Shown here piece after piece: positions 44,994 through 54,926 of a stretch of 64,000 nucleotides of DNA (position 1 is its first letter; each line of letters opens with the position of its first letter). Both the position numbers and the translations under genes were made by a program. Source of the DNA: DASYAN01 sp963727755 (GTDB taxonomy: Bacteria; Chloroflexota; Ktedonobacteria; Ktedonobacterales; Ktedonobacteraceae); contig CAVSHN010000009.1 in NCBI GenBank assembly GCA_963727755.1, positions 1 through 64,000 on the forward strand, in the 5' to 3' direction. Below the pieces are notes generated by a model that ran no database searches, was not told the origin of the DNA, and worked only from the letters and a program-made list of their open reading frames with translations.

Positions 44994-47231
44994 TTAGACG
45001 AAGCGATCAAACCATTCGATCGTGCGGCGTAAGCGATCAACGCGCTGTTTTGGCGTGCCGACGTTGGGCCAGTCCATCATATGGCTGACATTATGGTAGC
45101 GTACGAGTTCGACGGTATGCTTGCGCTTACGTAGGGCAACGAATAGCTGTTGGGACTCACTGAATGGGCACCTCAGATCCTGGTCCGCGTGCAGAAGCAG
45201 TAATGGAGTTGTAATCTGATCGGCGAAGGTGAGCGGGGAGCGATCGCGTTGGAATGCTTCACCTTCCATCACTAGATTGAGCCAGATTGTCTGATCGGAC
45301 AGCCGGGAGGCGGTGGCAAGGGAACTGATACCATTGCGAGTAACTGCAGCTTTGAAGCGGTTGGTTTGTGTGATTGCCCGGTTGGTGAGGTATCCACCGT
45401 AGCTCAAGCCACTGATGCCTAGGCGTTGTTCGTCGATTGCCTCGTTAGCAATCACATAATCGATCCCTGTCATCAAATCCTGCAGGTCACCTCCTCCCCA
45501 GTCGTTAAGCACTTTCTGGGAAAACGCTTCGCCATAGCCAGTACTGCCTCGTGAATTAGGCGCGAGTACTGCATAGCCGCGTCCGGCTAGGACCTGAAAT
45601 TCGTGGATGTAGCTATCACCCCAGGCCAATGAGGGGCCACCATGAGGGATCAGGATGAGTGGAACCTTGGTCTGCCCTGCTTGCGGCGGAAGGTACAGCC
45701 ATCCTTCAATAGCTGTGCCATCGACACTCTGCCAAGTAATGCGTTTAGGTCGGATAAGCGAATGATTTTGCAAGATAGCATCATTGACTCTTGTGAGCTT
45801 TCGTAAGTTATTGCCTGTGCTATCCATACTCCAGATATCGCCGGGCGTAAACCAGTCGGTGCGTATCATTGTGATCATTTGCCCATTTTTGCTAAGTTGT
45901 GGACTGGCATAGCGCCCATTCCCACGGGTAAGTTGCTGGATGGTATGGTGTTCTCTATCCAGACGATAGAGATGGACCTGACCTCGCTCCTGCACGGGAA
46001 TGAGAAGCGATTTGCTATCTGGATACCATTGTGGGCCATCGATGTGTTCAGGATTCAATTCATCAAGCATCCATGCCTGACAAGTAAAATTCTCTGCTTC
46101 AGGAACGGCAGCTTGTGGGGCACTATAACTGGAGGCCGCAACAACCCAGGGAGACATATTACTTGCTTCGGTCTGGTCTGGTGAATAGAGATATGCGATC
46201 CATTGGCTATCGGGAGACCATGCTGGTATCTGGGCAATTCCCTCTTCTGGTGTCAGACAACGTACCTGACCAGTCGCTAACGTGAGCACCCATAGAGCCA
46301 TACTCTCACTTAAATCGGGATTAGAACGACGATTGGCGCAAAAGGCAATTTCGGCCCCGTCGGGAGACCAGCAGGATTGGACAAGATCAACTGGTTCGGA
46401 GGTGAGACGTGTTGCTTTACCTCCCAGAGGGATGAGCCAGAGTTGTAGATGACGTCCTTGTTTGTCGCCAATGCCGTCCCATTGTTCCCCCAGATGCTTG
46501 TAAGAGGTTACTTGTTCCGCAGCTTCTATTTCCTCCTGTTCGTCAGTCGGTTTCCAATAGCTATGGGCAAGAAACGAGTGTCCACCGGGGTGCCAACTGT
46601 ACTCAGTGATGCCTTGGGGTAGTGAACTGACCTGCTGGGCTTCTCCACCGGACATCGGAAGTAGGTAGAGTTGTGGTTTGCCTGTGCGATCGCTCAAGAA
46701 AGCGAGTGCTTGCCCCTGAGGAGACCAGCGCGGAGCCGTATCGTGATATCTGCCACTGGTCAGTTGCCTGGGAGGATTATTTTTACCTGCTGTGGCACTA
46801 ACAAGCCAGATAGAACTTCCTGTTGTATTTTGTTCAATGCTATTATGCTGAAGCACAAATGCGATCATCGTACCATCGGGTGAAATTTGGGGGTCACTGA
46901 CAATCTTAAGTGCAAGCAGGTCATCGATGCTCATATATGGCAGAGTGGGTTTTGCAGTGGCATGTATAGTGTTCTCTGGCTGCGCCGAGATGGTTGGGGC
47001 TGGGACCGGAGCTATGGCTACAGTGGACGCAGTTTCTGCAGAATCAGAAGCCGCTTGCTCCGATGGGGTTTCTGTCTTTGCTGGATCAGAGACGGGTTCG
47101 CTGGAGATAGACTGTATTGAAGTTTCCTCTCCTGAAGGCTGGATTGTAATCTCATCCTCCTCTGAAGAGTCAACGTTTGGCTGTGGAGGATGGTGTGGGT
47201 ATGAGCTAGTTTCTTCTTCCTTTTCTATCAT
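44994..47231 (-). CDS. S9-family (prolyl oligopeptidase-type) peptidase
   Basis: 745 residues, ATG 47231. Residues 1-95 are acidic, Ser/Glu/Thr/Pro-rich and without signal peptide, an unusual extension. A beta-propeller of WD40/TolB-like repeats (SPDGTMIAF, SWSPQGQALAFLSDRTGKPQLYLLP, SPDGAEIAFCANRR) occupies residues 100-470. The catalytic alpha/beta-hydrolase domain has Ser in GISGLSYGGYLTNR, Asp in LLLHADQDLRCPFSES and His in HNVSHMM. These enzymes cleave short peptides or act as acylaminoacyl-peptidases in the cytoplasm. Single gene; convergent end at the palindrome. Confidence 0.92.
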   Translation of the reverse strand: MIEKEEETSSYPHHPPQPNVDSSEEDEITIQPSGEETSIQSISSEPVSDPAKTETPSEQAASDSAETASTVAIAPVPAPTISAQPENTIHATAKPTLPYMSIDDLLALKIVSDPQISPDGTMIAFVLQHNSIEQNTTGSSIWLVSATAGKNNPPRQLTSGRYHDTAPRWSPQGQALAFLSDRTGKPQLYLLPMSGGEAQQVSSLPQGITEYSWHPGGHSFLAHSYWKPTDEQEEIEAAEQVTSYKHLGEQWDGIGDKQGRHLQLWLIPLGGKATRLTSEPVDLVQSCWSPDGAEIAFCANRRSNPDLSESMALWVLTLATGQVRCLTPEEGIAQIPAWSPDSQWIAYLYSPDQTEASNMSPWVVAASSYSAPQAAVPEAENFTCQAWMLDELNPEHIDGPQWYPDSKSLLIPVQERGQVHLYRLDREHHTIQQLTRGNGRYASPQLSKNGQMITMIRTDWFTPGDIWSMDSTGNNLRKLTRVNDAILQNHSLIRPKRITWQSVDGTAIEGWLYLPPQAGQTKVPLILIPHGGPSLAWGDSYIHEFQVLAGRGYAVLAPNSRGSTGYGEAFSQKVLNDWGGGDLQDLMTGIDYVIANEAIDEQRLGISGLSYGGYLTNRAITQTNRFKAAVTRNGISSLATASRLSDQTIWLNLVMEGEAFQRDRSPLTFADQITTPLLLLHADQDLRCPFSESQQLFVALRKRKHTVELVRYHNVSHMMDWPNVGTPKQRVDRLRRTIEWFDRFV

Positions 47232-47346
47232 GAGAAATGTCCTTTCAGCTATGTTCTATCTAGTTATTGGATGGTTGTGACCTTTGCTTCCACTAGCTTT
47301 TTTTAACACGTTTGTGACGACTCCCCTGCATAAATGCTAGGGGCTT

Positions 47347-48561
47347 CTACGCAGTAGCCACACGGAACGTACCCATGTCGACAGTTTCGCGTGGGCTCCG
47401 TCCAAGCCCTCGGTCAAGGATATTCACAGCCGCATTGTGATCTCGGTCGAGCACAACCCCACAGTGGACACAGATATGTGTTCGTGCACTGAGGTCTTTG
47501 TGTTCACCCTCCTTCCCACATGCACTGCAAATCTGGCTGGTTTTCTTTGGGTCCACTTGCATGACGGTGACACCGGCCCATTCTGCCTTGTGCTTAACCA
47601 GTTCGATGAAGCTTCCCCATCCAGCATCTAAAATCGATTTGTTGAGACCAGCTTTTGCACTGGCCCCATTTGGTAAGTATTTCCCATTCTCGTCCTGCTT
47701 GGCCTTTGGTCTTTGCACCATATGGTGCATTGAGAGGTCTTCAAACACGATCATCTTAAAGGTATCAACCAGAATACGAGCATGTTTGTGGTGAAAGTCA
47801 CGCCGCTGGTTAGCCACCTTTTTATGAGCCTTGGCGACCAGCTTCATGGCTTTCTTGCGTCGATGGCTCCTCTTCTTTTTCTTGGCGAGCCTCTGCTGCT
47901 TTTTCTTCAGCCCCCCATGAGACTTCCTGAAGAACCTGGGGTTATCCACCACATCACCGTTTGAGTCGGTCATGAAATGTTTGAGTCCCATGTCAATCCC
48001 GATTGGAAGATCTGTGTATGGCAGCTTTGTTTGAGCTTCAATTTCGCAGGCAAATACTACATACCAGTGCTCACCCTCTCGCTTGACCGTGCAGGTTTTG
48101 ACCTTCCCTTCCAGAGGTCGATGCTGCTTGACTTTGACATGGCCGATCTTGGGAAGGATGACCTTCCCATTCTCGATCCGTACCGTTGGATTGCCTTTCA
48201 GTTTCTCAATTTGAGGATAGGTGAAGCTGTCATAGCGGTCATATCCTTGAAATCTGGGATATCCGGCTTTTTCTCCTTTCTTCACGCGCCGGAAGAAGGC
48301 CTTGAACGCTTTGTCGACCCGCTTCAAAGTGTCCTGCAAGATCTGAGAATAGATCTCGTTAAACTCAGGACAATCCTTTTTGATGTCAGGCAATTGAGCT
48401 GATTGCATCTCAAAGGTGACGCTGACCTTGCACAACCGCCAAGCTTCACGCCGTTCCTCAAGGGCCGCGTTATAGATTTCACGATTGTGGTCAAGAGTGA
48501 ACTGGAGCGTTTCGCGTTGTTTGCGTGTGGGGTAAAGTCTGTACTTAAACGACTTCATCAT
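47347..48561 (-). CDS. tnpB: TnpB-family RNA-guided nuclease
   Basis: TnpB is the ancestor of Cas12 nucleases. 404 residues. The N-terminal part (KSFKYRLYPTRKQRETLQF) is the typical helix-turn-helix start, then the RuvC parts: GIDMGLKHFMT (Asp), FEDLSM (Glu), DRDHNAAVN (Asp), with a zinc finger CSACGKEGEH, CVHCG before the last. Basic helix LKKKQQRLAKKKKRSHRRKK. Catalytic residues are all present. Ribosome site AAGGAGG. The guide RNA (reRNA) would overlap the 3' end and right-end hairpin, reaching into the DNA beyond 47320. Confidence 0.9.
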   Translation of the reverse strand: MMKSFKYRLYPTRKQRETLQFTLDHNREIYNAALEERREAWRLCKVSVTFEMQSAQLPDIKKDCPEFNEIYSQILQDTLKRVDKAFKAFFRRVKKGEKAGYPRFQGYDRYDSFTYPQIEKLKGNPTVRIENGKVILPKIGHVKVKQHRPLEGKVKTCTVKREGEHWYVVFACEIEAQTKLPYTDLPIGIDMGLKHFMTDSNGDVVDNPRFFRKSHGGLKKKQQRLAKKKKRSHRRKKAMKLVAKAHKKVANQRRDFHHKHARILVDTFKMIVFEDLSMHHMVQRPKAKQDENGKYLPNGASAKAGLNKSILDAGWGSFIELVKHKAEWAGVTVMQVDPKKTSQICSACGKEGEHKDLSARTHICVHCGVVLDRDHNAAVNILDRGLGRSPRETVDMGTFRVATA

Positions 48562-48593
48562 GTTTGTGGCCTCCTTTCTTGAATATAGATATA

Positions 48594-48622
48594 TTCATAC
48601 CATATATTTGTACGTATGTCAA
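48594..48622 (-). promoter_or_regulatory. promoter of tnpB 1
   Basis: On the minus strand TTGACA (48617-48622), a 17-base spacer and TATGAA (48594-48599), about 35 bases before the ATG, in a very AT-rich stretch inside the element. Confidence 0.6.
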
Positions 48623-48924
48623 TAAATAAATATTCATACTATAAAACAGATAAATTAACATTTTGTCATATAGAAAGAGTACCCCTATGCCCCAGCCCCA
48701 CAAAAGGAACGGCGCTCTCATCCCCCGCTTAAAAGACGGGGGTTTTCCCGCGCCCGTTGTATAATACGTCTCAGACGAGCTTTTTGTTGGTACTCACCAT
48801 TTTTTTGTTTTCTAATCCTCTCCCAAGCGATGGGATAAGAAACCTTGGGGAAAGTGAAACTTCTCTCTTCTATTAATCGTACTAAAAGCAAACATGAGGG
48901 TGAATAGTTAAAGCAGGAGCGTTT

Positions 48925-49149
48925 ATGTGGTATGCATCCAGAATATCTTTTGAAGAGGATAATACATTAGATGACGAAATTGATCAACTTTTTTCTCATC
49001 TAGAGCAATTCGAACCACCAGCCGATTTTGTTGATCGTGTCATGACTGAAGTGTCGCGTCTCCCGCCTCATCAATTCACGTCAACTTCAGTGGTAGATGA
49101 TGATGAGTGCGGGGTGAGGCATTTGCAGCATAAAACGCCTGCTTCATGA
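48925..49149 (+). CDS. small acidic protein (74 aa)
   Basis: ATG 48925, after AGGAGC. Acidic start (SFEEDNTLDDEIDQLFSHLE) then PPADFVDRVMTEVSRLP, a pattern often found at the end of anti-sigma-type or regulatory helical segments; here it stands alone. No family assigned. It follows the TnpB element's left end by 180 bases. Confidence 0.45.
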   Translation: MWYASRISFEEDNTLDDEIDQLFSHLEQFEPPADFVDRVMTEVSRLPPHQFTSTSVVDDDECGVRHLQHKTPAS

Positions 49150-49294
49150 CTTTATGGCCAAATAGGGATAGATCAAAGGGATAGCCTAAATGCCATGTGC
49201 CAATCCTGTCCTATCTTTCGTTGGATGAGCACATGGCCACTTCTGTCTAAAAAAGCATCGTTTGGAGAAACGAACAGCTTGATCGCTGAATTGC

Positions 49295-49486
49295 TCATGC
49301 GATCTGGTCACTGATTTTGCCAGTTTCAACCATCCATTGATAAAATTCCAAGCGGCGACGATCAGCTAGAGCTTGACGTACTTCCTTCTCGTTATAGTCA
49401 ATGCGGAGTTTGCTCAACAGGATTACCTCATTTTCAGCGAATCCATTTTTGCGCAAAATCTCGCGATCTTCCTTGCGGCTGTTCAT
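49295..49486 (-). CDS. small helical protein (63 aa)
   Basis: ATG 49486 follows AAAAGGAGACG, a very good ribosome site. Fully charged and helical: RKEDREILRKNGFAENEVIL, then LRIDYNEKEVRQALADRRRL, EFYQWMVETGKI. No membrane segment. Unknown; a small regulator or adaptor is possible. Placed before a response regulator gene on the same strand. Confidence 0.55.
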   Translation of the reverse strand: MNSRKEDREILRKNGFAENEVILLSKLRIDYNEKEVRQALADRRRLEFYQWMVETGKISDQIA

Positions 49487-49636
49487 ATGCGTCTCCTTTT
49501 AGACTGAAAACAACTGTTATTTCTGCTTCCCCTTTCCATCAGTGCTACCCTATTGGCTAGCAACAGGCTTGCTGCTTCAAATTGGCTGACTATAAGCCAA
49601 TTGCAGTGAGAGTACCATCTGAAGGTTAGGATCGCC

Positions 49637-50020
49637 TCAGGAGGTCATCGGCAACATACGTTTCACACGCTTGAGAAGTATTTGCATTGGATATGGCTTA
49701 GGTAAATGGTCCAGTGTACAACGTGTCTCGCCGCTATCACGCATGTATGTTCTCACAGCCACGGCTGAACTTGACGTAATGAGAACGGGGATATGGGCGA
49801 TAGTACGCAGTTCTTGCAAGACCTCCCAACCATTGATATTGCCGATAAGTTCAAGGTCAAGTACAACAAGATCAGGGATAAGATGACGAAGTGTTGTAAT
49901 GGCAAGTTCGCCACTGTGTACTGTCACAACGGTATAGCCATGAGCTGTTAAAACTTCAACTTCCAAGGCGGCAAGCGTAGAGTCATCTTCGACCACCAGT
50001 ATACGTTGGGTAGTTTGCAT
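49637..50020 (-). CDS. single-domain response regulator
   Basis: 127 residues, ATG 50020. CheY-like receiver: acidic pair EDDS, phosphorylated Asp in LVVLDLELIGN, Thr/Ser in PVLITSSSA and Lys in LPKPYPM. There is no output domain, so it acts by protein contact. It lies 355 bases from the OmpR-type regulator and histidine kinase on the same strand, possibly part of the same signalling group. Confidence 0.85.
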   Translation of the reverse strand: MQTTQRILVVEDDSTLAALEVEVLTAHGYTVVTVHSGELAITTLRHLIPDLVVLDLELIGNINGWEVLQELRTIAHIPVLITSSSAVAVRTYMRDSGETRCTLDHLPKPYPMQILLKRVKRMLPMTS

Positions 50021-50374
50021 TTTAATCCCGAATGGTCTACTGATAGTTCTACCCCGCTTCTGAGATAGAACTTCTGAATATATAATCCATGCCCCGCTTC
50101 CGCTAGAGGCGTATGACCATTTGCCAGTGGCTGTATCACCAGCCTCTGCACATAGATTACCTCATAGGTAGTGACAAACTCGTGAAAATTGTCAGTTAGG
50201 TGTTAAAATCGTGTGAAAATTTCAAGGTCGTGGAAATATTGCTTGTTTCTTTTCAAGAAGGCATGGTACCCTCTACCCTCTATCGTAATCGACAATGTTA
50301 CACAGTATCTTCTTACTACAGTGTAGTGGAGTTTGGCCTATTTTTCCAGGGGGAAACAGGGACAATTCTCACAT
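50021..50374. other. spacer between response regulator genes
   Basis: No gene in about 350 bases. It holds one copy of a 28-bp dispersed motif at 50345-50372 directly before the stop of the next gene. Confidence 0.4.
50345..50372 (+). repeat. 28-bp dispersed motif, copy 4
   Basis: TCCAGGGGGAAACAGGGACA, ATTCTCAC. See the copies at 21431, 22688 (minus strand) and 33871 (plus strand). Confidence 0.65.
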
Positions 50375-51139
50375 TCAGTTAGTTAAAGCAGACGTGTCTA
50401 CATCAGCTGGTGGCACATGGTAGCCAACGCCCAATTCGTTGAGTAGGAAGCGTGGCTGTGAAGGGTCTGGTTCTAGTTTACGGCGTAGGTGGCGTATAAA
50501 TGTGCGCAAGTAGGTATTCTCACCACTGTAGTCTGGTCCCCATACGCGTTGTAGTAATTCACGGTGGGTCAGGACTTTGCCTGCGTTGCGTGTGAGTTCA
50601 CAGAGCAGGTCATACTCTATGGGTGTGAGGTGGACCTCGTGGCCACTGGAGCGTACGGTGCGGTGGGCAAAATCGACGAGCAGGCCATTCTCGCCTCCGC
50701 AGCGATACACAGAGCGCTGTGTTTCCTTGCCAGTGACGCCGCTGCGTAAGCGTCCTATTTCCTCGGCGCGGCGTAAGGCCACACGCACACGAGCTAGTAA
50801 TTCATTGAGGCTGAACGGTTTGGTGAGATAATCGTCAGCTCCCTGATCGAGTGCCTTGATTTTTACTGGCTCTTCATCATGGGCGGAGAGCACAATCACA
50901 GGTGCGCTACTCCATTCACGCAGGCGGCGTAGGAAGGTTAAGCCATCGAGCGTAGGGAGAGACAGGTCGAGTAAGACGAGGTGCGGTTGAAAGATTGCTG
51001 CTAGGTCAATGGCTTGCACTCCATCGCGTACGGCTTGGACATGGAAGCCACGAGCTTTGAGTTGGGCAACGAGGAAGGTACTCATCTGTGGGTCATCTTC
51101 AACGCACAGGATACGAGTCTTTTTATCGGTACTCGACAT
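50375..51139 (-). CDS. OmpR/KdpE-type response regulator
   Basis: 254 residues, ATG 51139. Receiver with EDDP acidic pair, Asp in LVLLDLSLPTLDG, Lys in LTKPFSLNEL; then a winged-helix DNA-binding domain (VDFAHRTVRSSGHEVHLTP, TRNAGKVLTHRELLQRVWG, LRTFIRHLRRKLEPDP) typical of OmpR. The gene starts 1 base after the kinase stop, with the ribosome site inside the kinase end, so translation is coupled. Partner of the histidine kinase. Probably a transcription factor with unknown targets. Confidence 0.93.
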   Translation of the reverse strand: MSSTDKKTRILCVEDDPQMSTFLVAQLKARGFHVQAVRDGVQAIDLAAIFQPHLVLLDLSLPTLDGLTFLRRLREWSSAPVIVLSAHDEEPVKIKALDQGADDYLTKPFSLNELLARVRVALRRAEEIGRLRSGVTGKETQRSVYRCGGENGLLVDFAHRTVRSSGHEVHLTPIEYDLLCELTRNAGKVLTHRELLQRVWGPDYSGENTYLRTFIRHLRRKLEPDPSQPRFLLNELGVGYHVPPADVDTSALTN

Positions 51140-51140
51140 G

Positions 51141-53573
51141 TTATTTGCTCCCCTCTAGGAAGAAATCCTGACTTTCATAAGCTTGATAGCTTTGTTCAGG
51201 CTTCCCCTTGAATATAGGCAGAGTGAAGGCAAAGATTGTCTCCTGACCAGGATGGCTCATGAGCGTTAATTTGCTGCCATGAGCTTCGAGAATACCCTGG
51301 CTGATGTAAAGACCTAGCCCAGTTGTAGGACTCCAACGTGTCGTTTTATTCATTCTGCGGGGCAATGCTGGAACTGGTTGTCCTGGTCGATGGACCGAAG
51401 GTCGGTGCATAGCTGCAAAGGTACTAAAGCGTGTGAAGAGTGTGACCTGTTGTTCTGGACTAATCCCAGGTCCCCGGTCAGTAACACTGAGGCTGACATC
51501 GGTTATCTGTTGTAGATCGTGGTCGTAGGAGAGCGGTGTGGCACTGATCTGAACAGCATCACCCTCGGGAGCATAGCGGAAAGCGTTGCTGAGAAGATTG
51601 GTTAGTACACTCATGATCAGCTCGTAATCTCCGATAACGGCTGGTAATGAGGAGGGTAGGTTGATCTGCAAGTGGCGATTTGAAGAGGTGATCAGCGCGG
51701 CAAGACGGTCCTGGAGGTCTTCAAACAGCTCTGGTATAAAAATAGGCTCTAGTGCAAGGCGTAATGCTCCAGCCTCAACGCGTGAAGCATCTAGGAAATA
51801 ATTGATCATACTAACGAGCCGTTCTACCTGCTCATCTGCAGTCTGTAAGAAGTCGTATTGTTCTTCGCTAGACCATTGCAGATCGCGTGCCAGAAGTGCG
51901 CTCAGGTGAGCACGGATATTGGCTAATGGTGTTTTTAGCTCATGTGCCATCGTGGTGAAAAAATCTTCGCGTGCACACTCCAGTGCATTGATTCTGGTGA
52001 TGTCCTGGAAAACGAGGATTGCGCTAGCGACTGTGCCATCATGCGTGCGCAAAGGAGCTGTATTGACAAGCAGATAGATGGGTTGCCCATCGGTTCTTGC
52101 CACTTGCAACTCGGCCTCGCTGGTCTTGCCAAGAATCAGAAGCTTGATACAGTGGTTGCTCTTCGTAGGGAATGAGTGTGCCACTGGTAGTACGGATGGG
52201 TAGAGGGCGTAATAACTGCTCACAATTCATGCCAATTGCTTGTCGCCCGGCTTCATCAGGGTCATCGAGGGGTTCTAATGTGACACCAAGGCTTTGCAAT
52301 ATTTGCACCGCTTGGCGATTTATTAAAGTAACTGACGAATTGCGAGAGCTTACAAGTACTACGCCAGAAGGGAGGTGTCTCAAGAGTAAGGCCATACGTG
52401 CATTGGTGAGATCTTGTGCTGCTTTAGCCTGCAGAAGTGCTGCATTGCGTTGTTTGATTTCAGCTGTGCGCTCAATGACTTTAGCCTCAATGCGTTCCCG
52501 TGCTGCAATTTCCTGGCGTGCCAAGTGGTCAATACTGCGAAAGAGACGAGCATTTTGAATTGCTAGGCCTGCTTGTTGAGCAAACTGCTCCAGCAGCTCT
52601 ACCTCTTCAGCGGGGAAACCACGTGCCCGGCGGTGGTAGACTTCGATTGTTCCCAGAACCGTATTGGTATTGACAGGAATGCTTTCGGTTTGGTCGTTAA
52701 GCGTGACCGTAGAGGCGCTTTCGAGACGTGGCTCAAAAATTGGGACGCAGAGTACTGAGCCAGGGGGCAGGGATGACCTTTCTTATCGAGGAGTGGAAGT
52801 TCAATCTCTGGTGTTGTGCTAGTATCGGGGATAATGATAGTGTGGCGCTCTCTGACGGCTCGACCAAGCAATGTATGTTCGTTAACCTGTGGGTGCCAGT
52901 CTTGTGTTTGTTGGTGAACTCCATGTTGAGCGGCCATAGTCCCGCTGTTAGGGAGATCGACGGGCCGATGTGAGGTCTCTCCTTGTCCCCAGGGATAGAT
53001 TTCTGTACTTGGTAGAGATTGGTCCATCAGGAAGACTGCACAGCGTTTTGATCCTACCATCTCATGGAGAGCTTGCAGAATCCGTTCCAGCACGAGGTGA
53101 AGTGAAGACGGGCCAGCAAGAGCCGAAGAGATGTAGTGAATGGCGTTCAGATGCAATCGTGAGCGAACAGTTGTTGTCACATCCTCAATGGTGATAAGGA
53201 GTGCGGGCAGGGGATGTGGTGGATTCTGGCTGTCACCCTGCTTAAAAGAGGATATATACTCGATTGCTACACGCCAGTAGGTGCGCCCCCGGCTTTCTAG
53301 GAAGCCTTCATAGGGAACTTCGCTATGATGGATTGGTTCTCTGCTCGTAGCAACCTGTTTAAGAAGTGGGATGGCGATCGTGCTAAGTTTGGCAGGGATG
53401 ACCTCCTCTGCACTATAGTGTCGAAGGTCTTGTGAACTCCAGACCTCGTTTAACAAAGAATGAAGGTATGAATTGACATAGAGAATACGTAGGCTGGTGG
53501 GATCAAGAATCGCAACCCCAACCGCCACGTTTCCAAGGATATACTCAAGTTGTTCTACTCGTCCAGGCTCCAT
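51141..53573 (-). pseudogene. sensor histidine kinase (PAS-GAF-PAS-HisKA-HATPase), two frameshifts
   Basis: The gene starts at ATG 53573 with a PAS domain (VAILDPTSLRILYVN, then YWRVAIEYISS), a GAF domain (residues 140-330, HYISSALAGPSSLHLVLERI), a coiled helix (ARERIEAKVIERTAEIKQRN), a second PAS domain (LRHLPSGVVLVSSRNSS), then HisKA with the phospho-His in MAHELKTPLANIR and HATPase with NLLSNAFRYAPEG, DRGPGISPEQ and TGLGLYISQGI. The frame breaks near 52766 (CCCCC run) and near 52130. Repaired length is about 810 residues. No membrane helix is seen, so it is a soluble sensor. Operon with the OmpR regulator. Confidence 0.88.
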
Positions 53574-53746
53574 AGCTGCGCTTTTTCTCGTTAGCTGTCT
53601 GCTTACACGCCACTGCCACCATTACTACCAAACTGGGGGTAACCAGATTTTCTTTCGATCACCGCTTCTCGTCTTTTTTCTTTATGGTGGATGACTATCC
53701 CCTGTGGTCTTATTATAGCCTTTTTTATGGCTTGCTGTCACGTCTT

Positions 53747-54412
53747 TTATGAGGCTTCTCTTTTGACGTAGCCTTGCCGTTGGGCGTACTGCCAGAGAGA
53801 TTTCTGCAATTGGCGGCGAGCACGTGATATACGGCTCATGACAGTTCCAATGGGAATCTGCAACGCATCAGCTATTTCTTTATAGGAAAGCCCTTCGATA
53901 TCAGCAAGAACGACAGCCATTCTGAAATTAGGGGGCAGATTATTTAGAGCTTCATAGACATCTTCATCTAAATACTGGTCCAATACCTCTTCATCAGCGC
54001 CTTGAGTCAGTTCTTGTCCGCTGAGGTCGCGGATGCGATTGTAGAGATAGAAATCTTCCCCCTCGGGCAGTGATGCTGGTATGGGGTGAGTTGCCTGCTT
54101 GCGATAACGATTGATGGCCGATGTATTCAAAATGCGGAAGAGCCATGCACGCAAATTTGTACTTGGTTGGTAGGTATGGGCGAAACGAAACGCTTTCAGC
54201 ATTGTCTCCTGCACTAAATCCTCAGCTTCCTGGGTATTGTTTGTCATGCGCAATGCTGTACGGTAAAGGCTATCCAATTGTGCAAGAACGCCTGCCTCAA
54301 AATCTTCATTTGATGTATTCGCTATATGGGTATTTTTATCTAGGCTCTGCTCCTGAGCCACCGGGTCTTGGTTTAGATTATCGGGATGGTCAAAATTTGG
54401 CTGTTGCTGCAT
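53747..54412 (-). CDS. ECF sigma factor, SigR-like
   Basis: 221 residues, ATG 54412. Regions: sigma2 (LDSLYRTALRMTNNTQEAED, LVQETMLKAFRFAHTY, NLRAWLFRILNTSAINRYRK) and sigma4 (LNNLPPNFRMAVVLADIEGL, SYKEIADALQIPIGTVMSRI, SRARRQL). The match to actinobacterial SigR is extensive, and the divergent neighbour at 54580 is an RsrA-type zinc anti-sigma factor. So the pair probably responds to disulfide stress, the zinc-bound anti-sigma releasing sigma when its cysteines are oxidised. This is inferred by family and context only. Confidence 0.87.
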   Translation of the reverse strand: MQQQPNFDHPDNLNQDPVAQEQSLDKNTHIANTSNEDFEAGVLAQLDSLYRTALRMTNNTQEAEDLVQETMLKAFRFAHTYQPSTNLRAWLFRILNTSAINRYRKQATHPIPASLPEGEDFYLYNRIRDLSGQELTQGADEEVLDQYLDEDVYEALNNLPPNFRMAVVLADIEGLSYKEIADALQIPIGTVMSRISRARRQLQKSLWQYAQRQGYVKREAS

Positions 54413-54579
54413 GCATTGCTCCTCTAGACAAGGTGCCTAGTTATGCCGGGCCCCCTTCGACTTTCTTTGGGAAAGTGATTTCAGTATATCTCACAATAGG
54501 TGGGAATGAAAGACCCTCGTTAGCATGTTATGGTACTATGAACAAATCCGGTGGCGAGCTAGCGTAGGAGAAGGTTTTT

Positions 54580-54870
54580 ATGGAATGTTTGGACTGCGTC
54601 CAAATGGCGGCACGTCTTCACCCCTATATTGATCGAGAACTCAGTGCAGAGGAGACTGAGATTGTACAGCAACATCTTATAGCATGTTCGCAATGTGAAT
54701 GTCGCTTTCATTTTGATATGATCCTTAAAAAAATAATTCATGAACGCTGTACACTTGTCCATGCCCCCGGGTCTTTGCGCGAGGCCGTGATGCGTTTGGC
54801 TCATGGTGAGCAAGTATCTATTGATTTAGAACTAGAAATGGGGACGCGGGCCGATCTTGAGAGCCATTGA
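54580..54870 (+). CDS. RsrA-like zinc-binding anti-sigma factor
   Basis: 96 residues, ATG 54580 just after AGGAGAAGG. The ZAS motif is HLIACSQCECRF (H-x3-C-x2-C) in the helix after ELSAEETEIVQQ; the first Cys pair (CLDCVQM) lies near the N-terminus and RCTLVHAPGSLREAVM matches the RsrA-family end. Binds the sigma factor in reduced, zinc-loaded form. Divergent from the sigma gene with about 170 bases between, which would hold promoters for both; in SigR systems the sigma factor drives its own promoter. Confidence 0.8.
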   Translation: MECLDCVQMAARLHPYIDRELSAEETEIVQQHLIACSQCECRFHFDMILKKIIHERCTLVHAPGSLREAVMRLAHGEQVSIDLELEMGTRADLESH

Positions 54871-54926
54871 CGATATGCTCTAGTTCATACTTGACTAGCA
54901 ACTCCACCGATCTGGCTATCTCAACG

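Larger units (their letters stand above)
47321..48746 (-). mobile_element. IS200/IS605-type TnpB element 1
   Basis: The right-end hairpin CCCCTGCATAAATGCTAGGGG (47323-47343) and the left-end hairpin (48721-48746, minus strand ACCCCCGTCTTTTAAGCGGGG) match the ends of the element at 59992-61586 (CCCCCGCATAAATGC; CCCCCGTCTTTCAAGCGGGG). No Y1 transposase is included. Confidence 0.7.

Noticed and set aside
46927..47280. A 117-codon plus-strand frame.
   Set aside because: Antisense to the Ser/Glu-rich start of the S9 peptidase; composition reflects that region.
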